Positions 58,390-64,000 of a stretch of 64,000 nucleotides of DNA are shown piece after piece (within the stretch, counting starts at the first letter, position 1; each line of letters starts with the position of its first letter). The notes below the pieces were generated by a model that was not told where the DNA came from, did not search any database, and worked only from the letters and a program-made list of their open reading frames with translations. This stretch comes from Pseudomonas sp. IB20 (lineage in GTDB: Bacteria > Pseudomonadota > Gammaproteobacteria > Pseudomonadales > Pseudomonadaceae). Location of the stretch: NCBI RefSeq assembly GCF_009707325.1, contig NZ_CP046103.1:1537810-1601809 (forward strand), written 5' to 3'. A program made the position numbers and the translations under genes.

Positions 58390-59784
58390 ATGGCTGTCTA
58401 CAACTACGACGTGGTGGTACTGGGTTCCGGCCCGGCTGGAGAAGGTGCGGCGATGAACGCCGCCAAAGCTGGGCGCAAGGTGGCGATGGTCGATAGCCGT
58501 CGCCAGGTCGGCGGTAACTGCACCCACCTGGGTACCATCCCGTCTAAGGCCTTGCGTCACTCGGTGCGCCAGATCATGCAGTTCAACACCAACCCGATGT
58601 TCCGGGCCATTGGTGAGCCGCGCTGGTTCTCGTTCCCGGACGTGTTGAAAAGCGCCGAAAAAGTCATCTCCAAGCAAGTCGCCTCGCGTACCGGCTACTA
58701 CGCCCGTAACCGCGTTGACCTGTTCTTCGGCACCGGCAGCTTTGCCGATGAGCAAACCGTCGAAGTGGTCTGCGCCAACGGCGTGGTCGAGAAGCTGGTG
58801 GCCAAGCACATCATCATCGCCACCGGTTCGCGGCCGTATCGCCCGGCGGACATCGATTTCCACCACCCGCGTATCTACGATAGCGACACCATCCTGAGCC
58901 TGGGCCACACCCCGCGCAAACTGATCATCTACGGCGCCGGTGTAATCGGCTGTGAATACGCCTCGATCTTCAGCGGCCTGGGTGTTCTGGTGGAGCTGGT
59001 GGATAACCGCGACCAGCTGCTGAGCTTCCTCGACTCGGAAATTTCCCAGGCGTTGAGCTACCACTTCAGCAACAACAACATCACCGTGCGCCATAACGAA
59101 GAGTACGAGCGGGTCGAAGGCCTGGACAACGGCGTGATCCTGCACCTCAAGTCCGGCAAGAAGATCAAGGCCGACGCCTTGCTGTGGTGCAACGGCCGTA
59201 CCGGCAACACCGACAAGCTGGGCATGGAAAACGTCGGGGTCAAGGTCAACAGCCGTGGCCAGATCGAAGTGGACGAGAACTACCGCACCTGCGTGACCAA
59301 TATCTATGGCGCCGGTGACGTGATCGGCTGGCCAAGCCTGGCGAGTGCCGCGCATGACCAAGGCCGTTCGGCGGCCGGCAGCATTGTCGACAACGGCAGC
59401 TGGCGCTATGTGAACGACGTGCCGACCGGGATCTACACCATTCCCGAGATCAGCTCGATCGGCAAGAACGAACACGAACTGACCAAGGCCAAGGTGCCTT
59501 ATGAAGTCGGCAAGGCGTTCTTCAAGAGCATGGCGCGTGCGCAGATCGCCGGCGAGCCGCAAGGCATGCTCAAGATCCTGTTCCACCGCGAAACCCTGGA
59601 AGTCCTCGGCGTGCATTGCTTCGGCTACCAGGCCTCGGAGATCGTGCACATTGGCCAGGCGATCATGAACCAGCCGGGCGAGCAAAATACCCTCAAGTAT
59701 TTTGTGAACACCACGTTCAACTACCCGACCATGGCAGAAGCCTATCGGGTAGCGGCCTACGATGGCCTCAACCGGCTTTTTTGA
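58390..59784 (+). CDS. sthA: Soluble pyridine nucleotide transhydrogenase
   Basis: 464 residues. FAD-binding [15 protein letters not shown] at the start and [17 protein letters not shown], where the disulfide pair of lipoamide dehydrogenase is reduced to one Cys (the second is Thr), which is the SthA hallmark. The NAD(P) loop [18 protein letters not shown] and the FAD motif [17 protein letters not shown] follow. It transfers hydride between NADPH and NAD+, draining excess NADPH. ATG has GAGGAG upstream. The leader contains a CATGCC/GCATG hairpin near 58318. Confidence 0.93.
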   Translation: MAVYNYDVVVLGSGPAGEGAAMNAAKAGRKVAMVDSRRQVGGNCTHLGTIPSKALRHSVRQIMQFNTNPMFRAIGEPRWFSFPDVLKSAEKVISKQVASRTGYYARNRVDLFFGTGSFADEQTVEVVCANGVVEKLVAKHIIIATGSRPYRPADIDFHHPRIYDSDTILSLGHTPRKLIIYGAGVIGCEYASIFSGLGVLVELVDNRDQLLSFLDSEISQALSYHFSNNNITVRHNEEYERVEGLDNGVILHLKSGKKIKADALLWCNGRTGNTDKLGMENVGVKVNSRGQIEVDENYRTCVTNIYGAGDVIGWPSLASAAHDQGRSAAGSIVDNGSWRYVNDVPTGIYTIPEISSIGKNEHELTKAKVPYEVGKAFFKSMARAQIAGEPQGMLKILFHRETLEVLGVHCFGYQASEIVHIGQAIMNQPGEQNTLKYFVNTTFNYPTMAEAYRVAAYDGLNRLF

Positions 59785-59790
59785 GCGGCT

Positions 59791-59815
59791 CCGGCCGGTG
59801 GCCTGAGCCGGCCGG
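59791..59815. terminator. GC-rich hairpin between sthA and the phosphodiesterase gene
   Basis: CCGGCCGG at 59791-59798 and again, self-complementary, at 59808-59815, with a 9-base loop. There is no U tract. It lies 7 bases after the sthA stop and 12 bases before the convergent gene's stop, so it could slow polymerases from both sides. Confidence 0.5.
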
Positions 59816-59826
59816 GGAGACCGATT

Positions 59827-60549
59827 TCAGTAATTCTCGAGGGTGGCAGTGGCCAAACCGGGAAAGTCTGTAATCAGGCTATCTACGCCGAAGTCGGCGA
59901 GCCTGCGCATCAGCGCAGGTTCGTTGACCGTCCACACGGACACGTGCAAACCCTGGCGCTGGGCTTTTTCCAGACGCTCGGGGGTGCACAACGTCCAGTT
60001 CAACGCCAGGTATTCACAGCCGTAGTTTTGCGCGACCTTCAGCGGGTCGAGCCAGGCGTATTCGGCGACCAGTCCTCGCGACAGGTCCGGGGTGAGTTCA
60101 ACCGCCGCTTTCAATACTTCCCGCGAACTTGAGGTCACCGTGACCTTGTCCATCAGGCCATGACGCACGGCCATCTCACGAATTGCCAGCACGGTAGTCG
60201 CGGCGCGGGTGCGTGAGGCGCTTTTGACTTCCAGTTGCCAGTGATCGAAGTCGCACTTTTCGAACAGTTCTTCCAAGCGTGGGATCGGGCACGGGTTAAC
60301 CCAGCCAGGGCCGCCTTTGCGCGCGTCCATCTTCACAAGGTCGGCCGCCGAATACTCGACGACTTTGCCGCGCCGGTCGGCGGTGCGTTTGAGGGTCGGG
60401 TCGTGGATCACCATCAACTCGCCGTCCATGGACAGGTGCAAGTCCAGTTCGCAGCGGCGTACACCGTGCTTGAGGCACTCCTGAAAGCTGGTCAGGGTGT
60501 TTTCCGGTGCTTCGCCTTTGGCACCGCGGTGGCCATAAATCAGGGTCAC
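59827..60549 (-). CDS. Glycerophosphodiester phosphodiesterase
   Basis: 240 residues, GDPD fold. LIYGHRGAKGEAPENTLTSF provides the first catalytic His and the Glu/Asn, CELDLHLSMDGELMVIHDP the metal ligands and second His. The short length and lack of a signal peptide point to the cytosolic UgpQ type, releasing glycerol-3-phosphate from glycerophosphodiesters. The PilZ gene lies 44 bases upstream on the same strand. Confidence 0.9.
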   Translation of the reverse strand: MTLIYGHRGAKGEAPENTLTSFQECLKHGVRRCELDLHLSMDGELMVIHDPTLKRTADRRGKVVEYSAADLVKMDARKGGPGWVNPCPIPRLEELFEKCDFDHWQLEVKSASRTRAATTVLAIREMAVRHGLMDKVTVTSSSREVLKAAVELTPDLSRGLVAEYAWLDPLKVAQNYGCEYLALNWTLCTPERLEKAQRQGLHVSVWTVNEPALMRRLADFGVDSLITDFPGLATATLENY

Positions 60550-60593
60550 AGTTGCTCCTTTGCGCCGGATAGCCCGGCGGGGTCATACGAGAT

Positions 60594-61178
60594 TCAGGTG
60601 TCTTGGGCGTCGCTCTGTTCCCGCGCCAGGCGTCGTTCCTGGGCTTGTTTCTGCAGAATGTAGCGCGCCAGCAGCTGGCGCTGGGCATCGGTCATGGATT
60701 CGAACTCCGTGCCTACGTCAAACCGGTCGCCCTTGGCGTCGCAATGGGTGACGCGGGCACGCAGCAGCAGGCCGAGCGCCTGGGGCATCAATACCAGCTT
60801 GACCGCCAGGTGCGCGCCAGGCGCCAAGGGCGTGGGGTGCTGGAAGTCGATGCCGCCTTCGGAAATGATCACCGGCTGCGGCGCGCCCACCTCATCCAGC
60901 AGGCCGCGCGCCATGATTTGGCTGAGCAGGTCCACGCGTTTGTTCTGGACTTTGAGGAAGGCGGCCAGGCTGCGATCCTTCTCGTTGATCTGGCGCAGCA
61001 GGTGCTGGGCTTCGAATTTGCTGAGGTGCAATTCGCTGAGCAGGTTGAATAGCGGCGAATCATCCAGCAACACTTCCTTGCTCGCCGCTTCCGGGGCAGA
61101 CAGTGCGCTGATTTGAAGTGCGATCATGTCGTCGATACGGTAGTATTCGCGGCGTTCTTCTTCATCTAATGTCGACAT
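60594..61178 (-). CDS. PilZ domain-containing protein (YcgR-like N-terminus)
   Basis: 194 residues. The start EEERREYYRIDDMIALQI contains an RxxxR-type c-di-GMP arginine pair, while the central region (FEAQHLLRQINEKDRSLAAF) is helical. The C-terminal half reads VIISEGGIDFQHPTPLAPGA and GDRFDVGTEFESMTDAQRQL, a PilZ barrel in which the DxSxxG motif lacks its first acidic residue. Whether it still binds c-di-GMP is uncertain. It likely shares a transcript with the phosphodiesterase gene and is divergent from lolC. Confidence 0.8.
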   Translation of the reverse strand: MSTLDEEERREYYRIDDMIALQISALSAPEAASKEVLLDDSPLFNLLSELHLSKFEAQHLLRQINEKDRSLAAFLKVQNKRVDLLSQIMARGLLDEVGAPQPVIISEGGIDFQHPTPLAPGAHLAVKLVLMPQALGLLLRARVTHCDAKGDRFDVGTEFESMTDAQRQLLARYILQKQAQERRLAREQSDAQDT

Positions 61179-61272
61179 GGCGAACCCAAAGTAGCGGTAA
61201 TGGTCTGAGTGTAAAGCTGCTTACCTGACCCCGCCACCGGGACGTCTTCTTTTCCTCCGAACAAGCCCCGAC

Positions 61273-62523
61273 ATGTTCAGACCTCTCTTCGTATTTATCG
61301 GCACGCGTTATACCCGTGCAAAGCGTCGCAATCATTTTGTGTCGTTCATTTCCCTGACCTCGATGATCGGGCTCGCCTTGGGCGTGGTCGTGATGATTGT
61401 GGTGCTGTCGGTGATGAACGGCTTCGATCATGAGATGCGCACCCGCGTGCTGGGCATGGTGCCCCACGCGACCATCGAGGGCGATTCGCCCATCAGCGAC
61501 TGGCCTAGCCTTGCCGACAAGGTCAAGCAGAACCCCAAGGTAGTGGCCGTTGCGCCGTTTACCCAGATGCAGGGGTTGCTGACCAACGACGGCAAGGTGC
61601 AGAAAATCCTGCTCAATGGCATCGATCCGGCTCAGGAACGTAACGTGTCGATCATCGACAAGTTCATGTTGCAGGGCAAACTCGACGAGTTGGCGCCCGG
61701 AAGCTTCGGCATCGTGATCGGCGACAAGGCCGCGGCCAAGCTCGGCGTGGGCATCGGCGACAAGCTGACCTTCGTGGCCCCGGAAGTCACCGTGACCCCG
61801 GCCGGCATGTTCCCGCGCATGAAGCGCTTCACCGTGGTCGGCACCTTCCACGTCGGCGCCGGCGAGATCGACGGCTACCTTGGCCTGACCAACCTCACCG
61901 ATCTGGCGCGCCTGCATCGCTGGAAGCCGGATCAGGTGCAGGGCCTGCGCCTCAAATTCAACGACCTGTTCGAGGCACCGCGCGGCGCCTGGGAAATCGC
62001 CCAGCATTTGGGTGAATCCCAGTACTACGCCCGCGACTGGACCCGCACTCACGGCAACCTCTACCAGGCCATCCGCATGGAAAAAGCCATGATCGGCTTG
62101 TTGTTGCTGCTGATCGTCGCCGTGGCAGCGTTCAACATCATCTCCACCTTGGTGATGGTGGTGAACGACAAGAAGGGCGACATCGCCATCCTGCGCACCC
62201 TTGGCGCCACGCCGGGGCAGATCATGGCGATCTTCATGGTGCAGGGCACCGTGATCGGCGTGGTCGGCACCTTGATCGGCACCGCGGTCGGCATCCTGGC
62301 GGCACTGAACGTCAGCGCCGCCATCGCCGCGCTGGAAAAAGTCCTCGGCCACAAGTTTCTTAATGCCGACGTCTACTTCATCGACTACTTACCGTCCCAG
62401 GTTCAGGCCCAGGACGTGTTGATGGTGGGCGGCGCTGCGTTGGTCCTGAGTTTTCTTGCCACCCTGTATCCAGCCTGGCGCGCGGCACGTACCCAGCCAG
62501 CACAGGCCTTACGTTATGAGTGA
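61273..62523 (+). CDS. lolC: Lipoprotein-releasing permease LolC
   Basis: 416 residues. One N-terminal membrane segment ([20 protein letters not shown]), a large periplasmic domain (residues about 45-270) and three C-terminal FtsX-type segments ([58 protein letters not shown]). It forms LolCDE, which extracts outer-membrane lipoproteins from the inner membrane for LolA. LolC and the downstream LolE are close paralogs; assignment is by gene order. The stop overlaps or abuts lolD. Confidence 0.9.
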   Translation: MFRPLFVFIGTRYTRAKRRNHFVSFISLTSMIGLALGVVVMIVVLSVMNGFDHEMRTRVLGMVPHATIEGDSPISDWPSLADKVKQNPKVVAVAPFTQMQGLLTNDGKVQKILLNGIDPAQERNVSIIDKFMLQGKLDELAPGSFGIVIGDKAAAKLGVGIGDKLTFVAPEVTVTPAGMFPRMKRFTVVGTFHVGAGEIDGYLGLTNLTDLARLHRWKPDQVQGLRLKFNDLFEAPRGAWEIAQHLGESQYYARDWTRTHGNLYQAIRMEKAMIGLLLLLIVAVAAFNIISTLVMVVNDKKGDIAILRTLGATPGQIMAIFMVQGTVIGVVGTLIGTAVGILAALNVSAAIAALEKVLGHKFLNADVYFIDYLPSQVQAQDVLMVGGAALVLSFLATLYPAWRAARTQPAQALRYE

Positions 62524-62530
62524 ATCGGGC

Positions 62531-63214
62531 ATGAGTGAAAAAGCAATCCTGAGCTGCCGCAACCTGGGCAAATCCTACGAGGAAGGTCCGGAGTCGGTGG
62601 TGGTGTTGTCCAACCTGCAGTTGGAACTGCACCCGGGCGAGCGCGTGGCGATCGTCGGCAGTTCCGGTTCCGGCAAAAGTACCTTGCTTAACCTGTTGGG
62701 CGGCCTTGATACGCCGTCCCAGGGCAGCGTGTGGCTGGCCGGCGAAGAACTGTCGGCCCTGGGTGAGAAAGCGCGTGGCCAACTGCGCAACCGTTCGTTG
62801 GGCTTTGTGTACCAGTTCCACCACCTGCTGGCGGAATTCACCGCGCTGGAAAACGTGTGCATGCCGCTGCTGATCGGCAAGACCGCGATCCCGCAAGCGC
62901 GCCAGCGTGCCACAGCCCTGCTGGAGCGCGTTGGCCTCGGGCATCGCCTGGAGCACAAGCCGGCCGAACTGTCCGGCGGTGAGCGCCAGCGTGTGGCAAT
63001 CGCCCGCGCCCTGGTGAACAACCCAGGGCTGGTGATGCTCGATGAGCCAACCGGCAACCTCGACGCCCACACCGCCCAGGGCATCAAGGACTTGATGCTG
63101 GAACTGAGCACCCAGATGCGCACCGCGTTCCTGGTGGTGACCCATGACATGAGCATGGCCCGCCAGATGGACCGTGTGCTGCACCTGCAGGAAGGTCATT
63201 TGGTCGCCATCTGA
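62531..63214 (+). CDS. lolD: Lipoprotein-releasing ATPase LolD
   Basis: 227 residues from ATG 62531, matching usual LolD length ([18 protein letters not shown]). An ATG at 62516, overlapping the lolC stop, adds five residues and cannot be excluded. Walker [17 protein letters not shown], signature [16 protein letters not shown], Walker [13 protein letters not shown], and the LolD motif [16 protein letters not shown] are complete. It powers LolCDE by ATP hydrolysis. Confidence 0.92.
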   Translation: MSEKAILSCRNLGKSYEEGPESVVVLSNLQLELHPGERVAIVGSSGSGKSTLLNLLGGLDTPSQGSVWLAGEELSALGEKARGQLRNRSLGFVYQFHHLLAEFTALENVCMPLLIGKTAIPQARQRATALLERVGLGHRLEHKPAELSGGERQRVAIARALVNNPGLVMLDEPTGNLDAHTAQGIKDLMLELSTQMRTAFLVVTHDMSMARQMDRVLHLQEGHLVAI

Positions 63215-63222
63215 CCCGCTTC

Positions 63223-63258
63223 AAGCCCGGCGCCTGGCGCTGGGCTTTTTCATTTTTT
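63223..63258 (+). terminator. Hairpin with U tract between lolD and lolE
   Basis: AAGCCC-G-GCGC, loop CTG, GCGC-T-GGGCTT, followed by TTTCATTTTTTT. It looks like an intrinsic terminator inside the lolCDE operon, 17 bases before the lolE start, and may lower lolE expression relative to lolCD. Confidence 0.75.
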
Positions 63259-63274
63259 TAAACGGTGCCCGCGA

Positions 63275-64000
63275 ATGTTCAGACCGTTATCGATTTTCAT
63301 CGGCACGCGCTATACCCGCGCTAAGCGCCGCAACCGTTTTGTTTCGTTTATCTCGATGACCTCGATGATCGGCCTCGCCCTCGGCGTGCTGGCGATGATC
63401 GTGGTGTTGTCGGTGATGAACGGCTTCCAGCGTGAAATGAGCTCACGCATCCTCGGCATGGTGCCCCACGCCACCATCGTCGGCGTGAATCCGATTGATG
63501 ACTGGCAGCCCGTGGCGGCTGCGGCGATGAAGAACCCTGAAGTCACCGCCGCAGTGCCGTTCACACAGATGGACGGCATGTTTTCCTACAAGGGCGCGAT
63601 GCAGCCGATCGAAATCAGCGGCGTCGACCCGGCCCAGGAAGGCAAGGTCTCGATCGTGGCCCAGCATATCGTGCGCGGGAAACTGGAAGACCTGAAGGCC
63701 GGCGAATTTGGCGTGGTCATCGGCGACATCACCGCTCGGCGCTTCCGCCTGAGCGTGGGCGACAAGCTGACCCTGATCGTCCCGGAAATCAGCACTGCCC
63801 CGGGTGGCATCACCCCGCGCATGCAGCGGTTGAACGTGGTCGGTATCTTCAAGGTCGGCGCTGAGCTGGACGGCTCCATGGCCTTGATCAACATGGCTGA
63901 CGCTGCCGAGATACAGCATTGGCAGCCCAACCAGGTGCAAAGCGTGCGCCTGGCGGTGAAAGACCTGTATGCAGCGCCCAAAGTCTCGGCGGACATCGCC
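63275..64000 (+). CDS. lolE: Lipoprotein-releasing permease LolE (cut by window end)
   Basis: The frame opens at ATG 63275 and stays open through base 64000, giving 242 N-terminal residues. They run parallel to Lol[21 protein letters not shown] and [20 protein letters not shown] at the start, then a periplasmic domain (MVPHATIVGVNPIDDWQPVA). The C-terminal three membrane segments lie outside the window. It completes the LolCDE transporter with LolC and LolD. A hairpin with U tract directly precedes it. Confidence 0.92.
   Translation, partial: MFRPLSIFIGTRYTRAKRRNRFVSFISMTSMIGLALGVLAMIVVLSVMNGFQREMSSRILGMVPHATIVGVNPIDDWQPVAAAAMKNPEVTAAVPFTQMDGMFSYKGAMQPIEISGVDPAQEGKVSIVAQHIVRGKLEDLKAGEFGVVIGDITARRFRLSVGDKLTLIVPEISTAPGGITPRMQRLNVVGIFKVGAELDGSMALINMADAAEIQHWQPNQVQSVRLAVKDLYAAPKVSADIA

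Overview
The window is ordinary, gene-dense chromosome of a fluorescent Pseudomonas, most likely the P. fluorescens complex. The evidence is the high-GC codon usage, many close matches to Pseudomonas families (YcgL, YcgN, a PA1571-type small protein, PsrA, a long-form GAPDH, LpxO, CsiV), the gene order uup-slt ... fadBA-DUF1653-topA ... sulA-lexA-psrA-nagZ ... csiV-mfd-gap ... sthA ... lolCDE that I recall from P. aeruginosa (PA2986-PA3020 region), and dense REP/REPIN repeats of the type whose arms read GTGGGAGC-GGGCTTGCC. About 90 percent is coding. I saw no tRNA, rRNA, IS element, prophage or CRISPR array. Both ends cut genes: rnd on the left and lolE on the right.

Layout. 1-8.6 kb holds the rnd end and ycgL, a 2-hydroxyacid dehydrogenase, a nitroreductase, ycgN, a degenerate metallopeptidase-like secreted protein, a SpoU methyltransferase, an HNH protein, a secreted ParB-like protein, a spermidine-synthase-like protein and a cyclic-nucleotide-binding protein. 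8.6-20.8 kb holds oligopeptidase B, a YafJ-type amidotransferase, the LysR-pxpABC 5-oxoproline locus, a MoxR/VWA pair, a DUF748 protein and cysK. 21-29.3 kb holds lpxO, acnA, rlmM, tusA, norM and pdxB. 29.4-37 kb holds a small conserved protein, an ABC exporter, slt, uup and a universal stress protein. 37-48.6 kb is a fatty-acid, topology and SOS block: fadBA, topA, sulA-lexA, psrA and nagZ. 48.7-64 kb holds a frame-broken SNF2 helicase, csiV, mfd, gap, a chalcone-isomerase-fold protein, sthA, a glycerophosphodiesterase, a PilZ protein and lolC-lolD-lolE.

Functional links. fadB-fadA encode the beta-oxidation complex. psrA, 6 kb away, encodes its fatty-acid-responsive repressor, and matching PsrA-type operators are visible at psrA (two, overlapping the promoter) and, with one mismatch, upstream of fadB. 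lexA-sulA is an operon behind two SOS boxes, one of them on the lexA -10. pxpA-B-C overlap by 4 bases each and form one 5-oxoprolinase.

I did not find a convincing new multi-gene system. The best leads are: a helicase gene whose motif V-VI region changes frame five times in about 115 bases (probably sequence error, otherwise a strange pseudogene); two genes whose C-termini are encoded by REP sequence; a perfect 147-bp tandem duplication spanning the ends of two convergent genes; a 68-bp inverted repeat pair 50 kb apart; a metallopeptidase-like protein without its zinc-ligand histidines; and a hairpin in the nagZ leader.
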